Of a stretch of 64,000 nt of DNA, positions 1 to 7,673 are shown piece after piece. The number at the start of each line of letters is the position of its first letter. Position 1 is the stretch's first letter. Both the position numbers and the translations under genes were made by a program. Source of the DNA: CAWDLX01 sp963753485 (GTDB taxonomy: Bacteria > Actinomycetota > Actinomycetes > Mycobacteriales > Micromonosporaceae). The stretch lies in NCBI GenBank assembly GCA_963753485.1, contig CAVWCL010000001.1, forward strand, positions 558,001 through 622,000, read 5' to 3'. A model generated the notes under the pieces. It worked only from the letters and a program-made list of their open reading frames with translations. It did no database searches and was not told the DNA's origin.

Positions 1-971
1 GCACGCCGACGATGCTGTCGCCCGATCAGCTCCGCCTTGTCGCGCAGGCGTTCCAGCCCGAGTGGGACCTACGCGACCAGTACTTCAGCGTCGAAGCCAC
101 CGCCGACAGCATCTCGGCGCCCGTGTTGGAAGCGTTGCGTGACGTCGGTGTCAACCGGCTGAGCATCGGGGTGGAGACGTTCAACGAAGCCACCCTGCGC
201 CACATGGGCCGCCGCCACTCTGCCACCAAGGGGCTGGCCGCCTTCGACCTGGCCCGCGACTACGGCTTCGACCGGCTCAGCATCGACCTCGTCATCGGCT
301 ACCCCGGCGAGTCGATCGCCGAGACCCTGTACAGCGTCCAGACCGCCATCTCGCTCAACCTGCCGCACATCGCCGCGCACGTCTACAGCCCGGCCGAGAA
401 CAGCTCCCTGGTGCGCCGGATGCGCCAACGGCAGGTCGAGATCTGGGACGACACCGACTATCGCGTTGGCCTGGCCGAGATCGAGGACCTCCTGACGGCG
501 AGCGGCTACCGCAACCACGAGTACTTCCACTGGACCCGCCCGCCGCACTCCGCCGACTTCGTCTCCCTGGAGTACTACTTCGGCTACGCTGGGGACACGT
601 TCGGGTTCGGCAGCGAGGCGTACTCGTTCCTCGCCCCCCGCGGCTGCCTGACTATGCACGCCATGCCCCGTTTCCTGGCCGATCCGATTGCGATGATGCC
701 GGGGCCGATCACGCTGGACATCGCGCTGGAGAAGTCGCTGGGGTGCGCCGGTGGGCTCGACTACGCGGCGATGGCGGCCATGTTCGGGGTACCGGTGCGG
801 GAGGTGGCCGAATCCCCGATCTCCCGTGCCCTGGCGGCGCTGCCGAACGCCGACGTGCATGCCGGCGGCGTACGGTTGGACCGGGCCGAGTACGTGCGCC
901 AGTACGTCATGGGGGTGCGGCAGCGAATGCTCCGCCTGGTCCCGTCGAGTCTCGACACGTCGACCCAGTGA
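1..971 (+). CDS. HemN/HemW-like radical SAM enzyme, 5' end outside window
   Basis: The reading frame is open to the left edge and enters with TPTMLSPDQL, the GGGTPTxL(S) region of HemN/HemW-type radical SAM proteins, so the start and the CxxxCxxC cluster loop lie outside the window. Visible family features are RLSIGVETFNEATLRHMGR, the DLVIGYPGES segment and a C-terminal HemN-like region (EYFHWTRPP). The family makes a 5'-deoxyadenosyl radical; members include coproporphyrinogen dehydrogenase, the haem chaperone HemW and natural-product methylases or cyclopropanases. Its stop overlaps the next radical SAM gene by GTGA, so the pair is translationally coupled. That context makes a secondary-metabolite role likelier than haem synthesis. 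This is inference, because the cluster lies outside. Confidence 0.85.
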   Translation, partial: TPTMLSPDQLRLVAQAFQPEWDLRDQYFSVEATADSISAPVLEALRDVGVNRLSIGVETFNEATLRHMGRRHSATKGLAAFDLARDYGFDRLSIDLVIGYPGESIAETLYSVQTAISLNLPHIAAHVYSPAENSSLVRRMRQRQVEIWDDTDYRVGLAEIEDLLTASGYRNHEYFHWTRPPHSADFVSLEYYFGYAGDTFGFGSEAYSFLAPRGCLTMHAMPRFLADPIAMMPGPITLDIALEKSLGCAGGLDYAAMAAMFGVPVREVAESPISRALAALPNADVHAGGVRLDRAEYVRQYVMGVRQRMLRLVPSSLDTSTQ

Positions 972-2890
972 GCGGCAGCCGGCGTCGGGTATCCCTCGTG
1001 CAGCGCGGAGCGTGGGACATGCCCACCGAGTCGATGCCCCTCGCCGCCGGCTACCTGAAGGCGACTGCGCTCTCCGATCCCGTCGTCGGTGCCGAGCTGG
1101 ACCTCGACATCGTCAACTTCGGCGGCGGCGCCGGACATCTGACGATGTCGAGCCGGCTCTTCGCCGGGGGGCCGCCCGATGTTCTCGCCTGTTCGGTGCT
1201 GGGCTGGAACTTCCGCGCGTTCGTGGCCGTCGCCGAGACCTTCAAGCAGCTCAACCCGGCGGGCTGGGTGGTCTTTGGCGGCACGCACGTCGCCCACCAG
1301 GCCGACCGCGTGCTACGGGGGTATCCGGCGGTCGACGTCATCGTCGACATCGAGGGCGAGTTCGTCTTCCGTGATCTGCTGCGGGCTTACCTGAAAGGCC
1401 GGTCGGTCATCGATCTGTCGGATCTGGAAGGTGTGTCGTATCGCGACGGCAGCGGCGCAATCGCGACGACGAAGGAGTCGCCACCGATCGCCGATCTGGC
1501 GGACATCGCCTCGCCGTTTCTCAGCGGTGCGATCCCGCTCACCAACCACAGTGGACGGTTTCGTTATGACGTGGCGCTCATGGAGACCAACCGCGGTTGC
1601 CCGTACCACTGCGCCTTCTGCTACTGGGGCGGCGCGGTGGCCCAGAAGGTGCGGCCCTTTCCTCGCGACCGCCTGCGCGCCGAGCTCGAGCTGCTGGCCT
1701 ATCACGGTGCCCACACCGTCGTGCTGTGCGACGCCAACTTCGGCATGCTGCCCGCCGACCTTGAGTTCGTTGAGGATGTCATCCACGTCCGCGAGCGGTA
1801 CGGCTACCCGCGGGCACTGGAGACCTCGTGGGCGAAGAACAAGTCCGAGGTCTTCTACTCGATCGTGCGGTCCCTGAAGGCTCACGGGTTCACCAGCTCG
1901 TTCACGTTGGCTCTGCAGACGCTGAACGACGAGGTCTTGGACACGATGCAGCGGCGCAACATGCGGCTGAACCAATGGGAGGATCTGGCGCGCTGGCTGA
2001 GGATGGAGGAGCTCGACGCGTACGCGGAGCTGATCTGGGGGGCGCCCGGCGAGACGTACGCCTCCTTCCTCGAGGGCTACGACCGGCTGGCCCGGTTCAT
2101 CCCGCGCATCGCGGTCTATCCCCTCCTCGTGCTGCCCAACACGGCCTACGCCCGGGACCGGGAGGCGCTGGGGCTGGTCACTGTCCGAGGAGACTTCGAC
2201 GACTACGAGTACGTCGCCGCCACCTCCGATATCAGCCTCGCGGACAACACGCGCATGCAGCGGTTCCTGCTATGGGCCCGCGGGATCGTCGAGAACCTGG
2301 TGCTGCGCAACATCTGGACGCCACTGCACGAGATGACCCGGCTCCGGCAGTCGCAGGTGCTGTCTAGCATGGCGGAGTGGTTCGGACGCTCGCCGAGTCC
2401 GGCGGCCGCCGGCCTCCATTTCGCCGACTCGGCGATCGGCCAGCCGGGAGCCGTGCTGGCGTTCCTGCGCCACGTCTACTCGGACCCGAGAATAGTGCAC
2501 CTGCTCCGCCAGTGGTGGCGCGACGAGATCGAGCCGCACGCGCCGGAGGCGGCCCGAGCATTCCTCACCGACGTGTTCGAGTACGACCTCGCGACGCGGC
2601 CGATCTACGACCCGATCCCGCCAGACGACCTCGAGGTGGTCGTCGACGGGCGGGAGGCGTACTACTACAAGCGCGGCGTTGCGTTCCAGTACGACGTTCC
2701 GGCGGCGGTCGCGGCGCTCGCGAAGGGAGAGCCCGGCCCGCTGGAGCCGGCGCCGATCGTCGTGGACCTGCGGTTCAAGGCGGGCTTCGTGCACCACCTC
2801 GACAACCATGAAATGGCCGCACAGTTCATCGGCACGCCGTACGCGCATGACTCGACGGCTCGAGCGGGCGAGCGGGTTGGCCCCGACTAG
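968..2890 (+). CDS. Cobalamin-binding radical SAM enzyme (putative C- or P-methyltransferase)
   Basis: A 640-residue protein starting at GTG 968, four bases overlapping the upstream stop. Residues 1-200 look like a B12-binding Rossmann domain (LACSVLGWNFRAF, VVFGGTHVAHQ). The radical SAM core carries CPYHCAFC in the context METNRGCPYHCAFCYWGG, which is the CxxxCxxC 4Fe-4S loop. The N-terminus (QRGAWDMPTESMPLAAGYLKA) resembles the KedN5/PhpK-type methylcobalamin-dependent methyltransferases of natural-product clusters; this family assignment is from memory and uncertain. Such enzymes methylate unactivated carbon or phosphorus. A stem-loop with CCAGT/ACTGG arms follows the stop at about 2905-2918, just before the insertion sequence. 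Confidence 0.8.
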   Translation: MSGSRRRVSLVQRGAWDMPTESMPLAAGYLKATALSDPVVGAELDLDIVNFGGGAGHLTMSSRLFAGGPPDVLACSVLGWNFRAFVAVAETFKQLNPAGWVVFGGTHVAHQADRVLRGYPAVDVIVDIEGEFVFRDLLRAYLKGRSVIDLSDLEGVSYRDGSGAIATTKESPPIADLADIASPFLSGAIPLTNHSGRFRYDVALMETNRGCPYHCAFCYWGGAVAQKVRPFPRDRLRAELELLAYHGAHTVVLCDANFGMLPADLEFVEDVIHVRERYGYPRALETSWAKNKSEVFYSIVRSLKAHGFTSSFTLALQTLNDEVLDTMQRRNMRLNQWEDLARWLRMEELDAYAELIWGAPGETYASFLEGYDRLARFIPRIAVYPLLVLPNTAYARDREALGLVTVRGDFDDYEYVAATSDISLADNTRMQRFLLWARGIVENLVLRNIWTPLHEMTRLRQSQVLSSMAEWFGRSPSPAAAGLHFADSAIGQPGAVLAFLRHVYSDPRIVHLLRQWWRDEIEPHAPEAARAFLTDVFEYDLATRPIYDPIPPDDLEVVVDGREAYYYKRGVAFQYDVPAAVAALAKGEPGPLEPAPIVVDLRFKAGFVHHLDNHEMAAQFIGTPYAHDSTARAGERVGPD

Positions 2891-2943
2891 TGCGGAACGC
2901 CGGCCCAGTCCGTACTGGCTGGGCTGGTCGGCGCTCGCCCTAG

Positions 2944-4821
2944 GAGACCACTGAATAATCGGGCGTGTCGCTCCTGTGGATCTTGGTGATCTTGCTCGAT
3001 CATCATCGGGTGCAGGGTGTGGAGCGTGCGGACCGGGATCTGCTCGATGCTGCGGCGATGGTGGGCCACCTGGTGGCTGAGGGCAGTGTGTTCGCGTTCC
3101 TGGCCGAGCATCGGGGTCGGGTGTTTCCTGACGGGGACTTCACGGATCTGTTTCGGTCGGGGTTGGGTCGTCCGTCGATGCCGGCGCCGGTGGCGGCGAC
3201 GATTTTGACGTTGCAGACGCTGCTGGACCTCTCTGATGCGGAGGCGGCCGAGGCGGCCCGGTGTGATCTGCGGTGGAAGGTCGCCACCGGGATGGCGTTG
3301 GACGACAAGGGATTTCACCCGTCGACGTTGACGTATTGGCGGCGTCGGTTGGCGAAGTCGGCGCGGCCGCACCGTATCAACGAGGCGGTGCGCAAGGTGG
3401 TGGAGGAGACCGGGGTCTTGCGGGGCCGTCACCGCCGGGCGGTGGATTCCACGATCCTGGCCGATGCGGTGGCTACGCAGGACACCATCACCCAGTTGGT
3501 GGCGGCGGTGCGGCGGGTGGCGCGGCAGGTGCCCGGCGCGGCGGAGCAGATCGCCGCGGTGTGTACCGGGCATGACTACAGTCAGCCGGGCAAGCCGGAC
3601 ATCGACTGGGACGACCCAACGGCCAAGGACGCGATGGTCTCAGCGCTGGTCAACGACGCCAACGCGCTGGTCGCCGCGTTGGCGGGGGCCGATCTGGACG
3701 AGCAGGCCCAGTCCACGCTGGCCTTGTTGGCGTTGGTGGCCGGGCAGGACGTGGAGCCGGCCGAGGGCTCGGATGGCAGTGACGGGCGGTGGCGTATCGC
3801 CCGCAAGGTGGCCGAAGACCGGGTCATCTCCACTGTGGACCCCGAGGCCCGGCACACCCGCAAGTCGCCCGAGGCGCGTCGCGACGGCTACCGGGCCCAC
3901 CTGGCCGCCGAGCCCGACACCGGCATCATCACCGACGAGGAACTGACCAAGGCCGCCGGGACCGAGAACTCCGACCCGGCCGTGGCCGAGCGTTTCTTGG
4001 CCGCCGACATCCTCAACAGCAGCGACAGCACTGACGAGGAGCAGGCCAGCGGCGGCGACACCGACGGCGGCGACCCGGCGCGGCGTGAGTGGTACGGCGA
4101 CTCGGCCTACGGCACCGGGGATCTGCGGGGCTCGGTCGACGATGCCGGCCATGAGGCCGTGATCAAGCCCAAGCCGCTGCAATCGGCGGTCGAGGGCGGG
4201 TTCACCGTCGATGACTTCACCGTGGACGAAGAGAACCAGACGGTCACCTGTCCCAACGGCAATAGCCGGCCGATCAGCGTCACCCGGGTCGCGACGTTCG
4301 GCGCCCTGTGCCGTGACTGTCCGCTGCGCGAGATGTGCACCAGGTCCAAGACCGGTCGGAAGATCGTCCTGCACGACCGCGATGACCTGCTCCGCAAGGC
4401 CCGCCGCGACTGGAAGAACAACCCCGACCTGCCCGAGCGTTACCGGCGCCACCGGCCCAACGTCGAACGCGTCGTGTCCCAGCTCGCCAGCCGGGGCGGA
4501 CGGCGCCTCAAACTGCGCTACCGGGGCACCGACCGCAACAATGCCTGGCTCAAGCGCCGCACCGCAGCCCTCAACCTGCGCAACCTCATCAACCGGGGCC
4601 TCGACTTCACCCAAGGATGGGTCCTCGCCACCGCGTGAGGAGGCATCAGGGGCCGTAGAAGCCCGTCACCAGACCCTAAGACCCGCTCTCCGGCCCAAAT
4701 CAACGCCGGAAGCAACACCCCCGACCACGCCGCCCAACCACCGGCCGCCGGGCCACCCGCCCGGGCGCCGGCCAGACGACCAGCGTGAGGGCCCTACCAG
4801 ACGGCGATATTCAGTGGTCTC
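2944..4821 (+). mobile_element. IS1182-family insertion sequence with CTAG target repeats
   Basis: The ends are perfect 14-bp inverted repeats, GAGACCACTGAATA at 2944-2957 and its complement at 4808-4821. Both ends are bordered by CTAG (2940-2943 and 4822-4825), read here as a 4-bp palindromic target duplication. It holds one transposase gene. About 183 bp between the transposase stop and the right end encode nothing I recognise. The right-hand CTAG is also the left end of the MITE-like element at 4822-5062, so the insertion used that CTAG as its target. Confidence 0.9.
3010..4638 (+). CDS. IS1182-family transposase
   Basis: A 542-residue DDE transposase. The N-terminus QGVERADRDLLDAAA, the segment LRWKVATGMALDDKGFHP followed by TLTYWRRRL, and the RRAVDSTIL catalytic region are typical of the IS1182 group. 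The cysteine cluster LCRDCPLREMCTRSK and the C-terminal region after RNNAWLKRRTAALNLRNL also fit. I placed the start at GTG 3010 because relatives begin near QGVER; an in-frame GTG at 2965 would add 15 residues. The frame is uninterrupted and both inverted repeats are present, so the element may still be mobile. Confidence 0.88.
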   Translation: MQGVERADRDLLDAAAMVGHLVAEGSVFAFLAEHRGRVFPDGDFTDLFRSGLGRPSMPAPVAATILTLQTLLDLSDAEAAEAARCDLRWKVATGMALDDKGFHPSTLTYWRRRLAKSARPHRINEAVRKVVEETGVLRGRHRRAVDSTILADAVATQDTITQLVAAVRRVARQVPGAAEQIAAVCTGHDYSQPGKPDIDWDDPTAKDAMVSALVNDANALVAALAGADLDEQAQSTLALLALVAGQDVEPAEGSDGSDGRWRIARKVAEDRVISTVDPEARHTRKSPEARRDGYRAHLAAEPDTGIITDEELTKAAGTENSDPAVAERFLAADILNSSDSTDEEQASGGDTDGGDPARREWYGDSAYGTGDLRGSVDDAGHEAVIKPKPLQSAVEGGFTVDDFTVDEENQTVTCPNGNSRPISVTRVATFGALCRDCPLREMCTRSKTGRKIVLHDRDDLLRKARRDWKNNPDLPERYRRHRPNVERVVSQLASRGGRRLKLRYRGTDRNNAWLKRRTAALNLRNLINRGLDFTQGWVLATA

Positions 4822-5062
4822 CTAGCGGGAGTTTCCCCCCTACGTGACCAGGGCGCCCGGATCTCGTTGTACCGCTTGGGTTTCAGGCCCATCCGGCGTA
4901 TTACCCAGATCGTCTTGCCCGAAGACGATCCGGGCCGGCCGGATGCAGCTGATAGCAGCGAAATCAACGAATGCCTGGGTAATACAGTCAGGCTGCCCGG
5001 AAACACCTCCTGACCTGCGGAAACACCCTCCATGATCGAAATAGGGGGGAAACTCAGGCTAG
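4822..5062. repeat. MITE-like inverted-repeat element with CTAG ends
   Basis: The first 21 bases, CTAGCGGGAGTTTCCCCCCTA (4822-4842), match the complement of the last 21 (5042-5062) at 19 positions. Inside are a nested perfect 11-bp inverted pair (GTATTACCCAG at 4898-4908 and CTGGGTAATAC at 4975-4985) and a strong hairpin with 9-bp arms (GATCGTCTT 4908-4916, AAGACGATC 4922-4930, 5-nt loop). It has no coding capacity. Length, inverted ends and CTAG borders fit a non-autonomous miniature element. Its arms differ from the neighbouring IS1182 ends, so another element would have to move it. Confidence 0.7.
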
Positions 5063-5207
5063 AGGTGCGCGTGGAGCGGCTCGAGCGCGCGGTCGCGGCC
5101 GCCCGGGGCCGCCGCCGTCGCCGTACGAGGCACCGGGCACCGGCCCCGCGGTACCACCCGGCTGGGTCGAGCAGTACCGCGGCGTGTACATCCAGCTGGC
5201 CTCCTGA
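5063..5207 (+). pseudogene. Possible 3' remnant of a gene cut by the MITE-like element
   Basis: Immediately right of the repeat, a frame ending at TGA 5205-5207 reads SPYEAPGTGPAVPPGWVEQY then RGVYIQLAS, which looks like a genuine protein C-terminus. Another frame in the first third reads LEVRVERLERAVAAARG, so a frameshift may also be present. No start codon or 5' part exists, because the repeat element begins at 5062. Family unknown. This is a weak call based on composition only. Confidence 0.3.
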
Positions 5208-5268
5208 CCGGCGCAGACGATCATCCCGGCGCGAGCCCCTCCGGAGCCAGCCGGCTACCGTCGACACG

Positions 5269-6333
5269 ATGAGCCCGCTCGACCGTGCCGACCTCCGCAC
5301 CAGGGTGGACAAGGCGCTCGCCGCATTCCTGGCGCAGCAGCGCGCCGTGCTCATCCAGATCGATCCGGCCCTCGACGAGGTGGCGGCCGCCATCGACGCG
5401 TTCGTGCTCGGCGGTGGCAAGCGCCTTCGGCCCGCGTTCGCCTTCTGGGGACACCGCGGCGCCGGCGGCGCCGACACCCCCGAGGTGGTGGCGGCCGTGT
5501 CCGCACTCGAGTTTTTGCAGGCCAGCGCGCTCATCCACGACGACGTCATGGATGCCTCGGACACGCGGCGCGGCGGGCCGGCCATGCATCGCCGTTTCGC
5601 CGCCAGGCACCGGGCCGCGGGCTGGGCCGGCGACCCGGTCGGGTTCGGCACCGCCAGTGCGATCCTCATCGGCGATCTCTGTTTCGCCTGGTCCGATGAG
5701 CTGCTGCGCACCTCCGGCCTGGACACGGCGGCGATGATGCGGGCCCGGGCTCAGTTCGACGTGATGCGCACCGAGGTCATCTGCGGCCAGTACCTCGATG
5801 TGCACGCGCAGGCGACCCGGGACACGAGCCGACGCCGAGCCTCCACCGTGGCGACCTACAAGTCGGCCAAGTACACGGTGCAGCGACCTCTGCTCATGGG
5901 CGCCGCCATGGCCGACGCGCCCGAGCCGATCCGGACCGCCTACTCCGACTTCGGCCTGCCGCTTGGCGAGGCTTTCCAGCTGCGTGACGACGTTCTCGGC
6001 GTCTTCGGCGACCCCACCCGTACCGGAAAACCCGCCGGCGACGACCTCCGCGAGGGCAAGCGGACCTACTTGATCGCAGCCGCGCTCGACGCCGCCGATG
6101 CCGCGACGGTCGCCCAGGTACGCCGGGACCTTGGCGACCCCGACCTCGACGACGCGCGGGTGGAGCGGCTCCGTCAGATCATTACCGAGACCGGTGCCCT
6201 GCGGGGGGTCGAGCGGCGCATCATCGAACTCACCGAGTGCGCGCTGGCCGCCCTAGGACGGGTCCGCCTCGCCCATGATGCCGCGAGCGTGCTCACCGGG
6301 CTGGCCGCCGCGGCCACCTCCCGCACCGGCTGA
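5269..6333 (+). CDS. Polyprenyl (geranylgeranyl/farnesyl-type) diphosphate synthase
   Basis: A 354-residue class I trans-prenyltransferase that condenses isopentenyl diphosphate with allylic diphosphates. It has GGGKRLRPAF, the first Asp-rich motif LIHDDVMDASDTRRGGP and the second motif as QLRDDVLGVFGDP; both bind Mg-diphosphate. I chose ATG 5269 because relatives begin a short distance before this helix, although the frame is open further upstream. It converges on the lycopene cyclase genes across a hairpin. In M. tuberculosis idsA2 (Rv2173) occupies the equivalent place near Rv2175c and pknL. Product chain length cannot be told from the sequence by eye. Confidence 0.88.
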   Translation: MSPLDRADLRTRVDKALAAFLAQQRAVLIQIDPALDEVAAAIDAFVLGGGKRLRPAFAFWGHRGAGGADTPEVVAAVSALEFLQASALIHDDVMDASDTRRGGPAMHRRFAARHRAAGWAGDPVGFGTASAILIGDLCFAWSDELLRTSGLDTAAMMRARAQFDVMRTEVICGQYLDVHAQATRDTSRRRASTVATYKSAKYTVQRPLLMGAAMADAPEPIRTAYSDFGLPLGEAFQLRDDVLGVFGDPTRTGKPAGDDLREGKRTYLIAAALDAADAATVAQVRRDLGDPDLDDARVERLRQIITETGALRGVERRIIELTECALAALGRVRLAHDAASVLTGLAAAATSRTG

Positions 6334-6391
6334 GCGTCAGATCGGGGCAGCGCCGGCCGGTTGACGGGGCCCGGCCGGCTGGCGCCCCGCT

Positions 6392-6438
6392 GTTAGGAAG
6401 GGCACCCTTTACAACTGAAGGCGTTAATGGGGTGCCCC
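6392..6438. terminator. Hairpin between convergent genes, Micromonosporaceae-type dispersed repeat
   Basis: GTTAGGAAGGGCACCCTTT is followed by a short loop and TTAATGGGGTGCCCCT. The arms GGGCACCC (6400-6407) and GGGTGCCC (6430-6437) pair perfectly. It lies between the polyprenyl synthase and the oppositely oriented lycopene cyclase genes, so it can serve as a bidirectional terminator. It resembles the GTTAGGAAGGGGCCCTT hairpins that I recall as scattered through Micromonosporaceae genomes. Confidence 0.65.
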
Positions 6439-6441
6439 TGC

Positions 6442-6774
6442 TCACTGACGGGAGCGTCGATCGACGCCGTCGGGGGCACGTTGCTCCCACCACATCCAGC
6501 TCGCGAGGGTCGTCAGCACCAGCGCGAAGCCGAAGAGCACGTCCTCGACGGGCGCTCCGGCCACCCGGGCGCCGATGATCGTCTCCGGGTCGTAGCGCAC
6601 CACGCCGCGGGTGGTGAGCACGCCATTGAAGATGAGCTGGAACACCAGCACGATCGCGTACGTCGTCCAGAAGACCCGCCGGCGGACCAGCCGGGTGCGC
6701 AGCACCACCAGGTCGAGCACCGCGGCCCCGGCCACCCCGGCCAGCGCCGCCACGGTGTAGCTCACGGTCGCCAC
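6442..6774 (-). CDS. crtYd: Lycopene cyclase domain protein, second subunit
   Basis: A 110-residue integral membrane protein with about three hydrophobic helices and the lycopene cyclase domain signature as GAPVEDVLFGFALVL, the P(x)E(E/D)xxF motif. Actinobacterial carotenoid cyclases of this type are heterodimers of two small subunits, CrtYc and CrtYd. It overlaps the end of the first subunit gene by 13 bases, which implies coupled translation. The C-terminus is a short charged cytosolic tail. Whether beta-, gamma- or epsilon-ends are made cannot be read from the sequence. Confidence 0.85.
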   Translation of the reverse strand: MATVSYTVAALAGVAGAAVLDLVVLRTRLVRRRVFWTTYAIVLVFQLIFNGVLTTRGVVRYDPETIIGARVAGAPVEDVLFGFALVLTTLASWMWWEQRAPDGVDRRSRQ

Positions 6775-7121
6775 CCAGCCGGCGGCTCAGCGTGGGCCGG
6801 CGGCTCAGTGCGGGCCGGCCAGCCGGTTGCGCGCCGGACCGCCTCGAAGCCCAACACCGCGCACACCGGCACCACGAGGAAGAACAGCAGCTCCTCCAGG
6901 GGCAAGCCACCGGGCAGGACGACCCCGATCAGCTGGTTCCGGTCGAAGCTCCACTCGCCGCCCGCGATCGCGGCGAGGTCCCAGGCCGCGAAGAGCGCGG
7001 CCACCGGGACGACGCTGAGCACCAGCCGCCGCCATCGGCGACGGACCCGCACCCAGGGCTCCAGCCACGCCGCCGACGCCAAGCAGACAACCAGCACGGC
7101 CAGGTAGGTCAGGTGGCGCAC
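6762..7121 (-). CDS. crtYc: Lycopene cyclase domain protein, first subunit
   Basis: A 119-residue membrane protein with three hydrophobic segments and the motif LPGGLPLEELLFFLVVP, the conserved PxEExxFF of heterodimeric lycopene cyclases. GTG start at 7121, 15 bases downstream of the Rv2175c-like gene, so the three genes form one operon. The proline-rich end (EPPAHAEPPAGW) is spacer-like. Phytoene synthase and desaturase genes are absent from the window, so the rest of the carotenoid pathway must be elsewhere. Confidence 0.86.
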   Translation of the reverse strand: MRHLTYLAVLVVCLASAAWLEPWVRVRRRWRRLVLSVVPVAALFAAWDLAAIAGGEWSFDRNQLIGVVLPGGLPLEELLFFLVVPVCAVLGFEAVRRATGWPARTEPPAHAEPPAGWRP

Positions 7122-7136
7122 GGCGGGCCCGGCCGC

Positions 7137-7505
7137 TCAGAGACCGAGTGCCTGGGCGCGGCGCTTGACCTCGGTGGCGGGTCCGTGTTCCAGCGCCTGC
7201 GCCGGCGTACCGGGCAGTGAGTCGTCCGGCGAGTAGAGCCAGCGCAGCGCCTCCTCGTCGCTGTACCCGGCGTCACGGAGCAGGGTGAGCACGCCCGGCA
7301 GGTGCTTCAGCGCGTTCGGCCCGGCCACCAGCTCGACCGGCACGCACAACACGCCGTCGCGCCGCACCGCCAGCAGGCCGCCGTCGCGGATCACCTGGCG
7401 AACCTTGGTCACCGGCACCGCCCACCGCAGGGCGAGGTCAGGCAGGTTGATCCAGCCGGCCGGCTGCTGCGGCAGATCCGGCCCCTCAACCGAGGACACG
7501 CTCAT
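7137..7505 (-). CDS. Rv2175c-like DNA-binding protein
   Basis: A 122-residue protein with an N-terminal winged-helix-like segment (INLPDLALRWAVPVTKVRQV) and the Rv2175c C-terminal region (LRDAGYSDEEALRWLYSPDD). In M. tuberculosis, Rv2175c is a DNA-binding protein phosphorylated by the neighbouring kinase PknL; here the PknL-like kinase lies divergently next to it, which supports orthology. I chose ATG 7505 because the upstream extension is a repeat-derived mini-ORF rather than part of the protein. The C-terminal half (TPAQALEHGPATEVKRRAQAL) is also typical of the family. Confidence 0.82.
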   Translation of the reverse strand: MSVSSVEGPDLPQQPAGWINLPDLALRWAVPVTKVRQVIRDGGLLAVRRDGVLCVPVELVAGPNALKHLPGVLTLLRDAGYSDEEALRWLYSPDDSLPGTPAQALEHGPATEVKRRAQALGL

Positions 7506-7563
7506 CGAGCCTGCCTTTCGTTCGCGCTGCGGGGCCTCGCACCCGCTCGCTCCTCGCACTCAC
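7486..7563 (-). repeat. Start-site repeat cassette (SARSER type) before the Rv2175c-like gene
   Basis: GTG 7563 opens a 25-codon frame beginning VSARSERVRGP and ending at TGA 7488-7486, inside the start of the next gene. The DNA is clearly related to the 62-bp tandem units at 26468-26648: both begin GTGAG, share GCGAGGAGCGAGC, then a CCCCGCAG run and a CGAACG-AAAGGC segment. GAAAGGCAGG near its end can act as ribosome-binding site for ATG 7505. Confidence 0.6.
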
Positions 7564-7660
7564 GTGAGTCCCACAGTGCCACGATGCCGCCGAGCCCGGC
7601 GCGGCCCGCCGGCCAGCACATCCGGCGATTTGGGATGCGGCCGGTGCCCGCTCTCGCCAC

Positions 7661-7666
7661 TAGACT
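7661..7666 (+). promoter_or_regulatory. Putative -10 box for leaderless pknL-like transcript
   Basis: TAGACT ends 7 nt before ATG 7674, the spacing expected for an actinobacterial leaderless transcript starting at the A of the start codon. No clear -35 box or Shine-Dalgarno sequence is present. Confidence 0.5.
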
Positions 7667-7673
7667 GCCTGCG

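Noticed and set aside
2965..3009. Transposase start at GTG 2965
   Set aside because: It lies only 8 bases inside the inverted repeat, and relatives begin near QGVER, so GTG 3010 is preferred.
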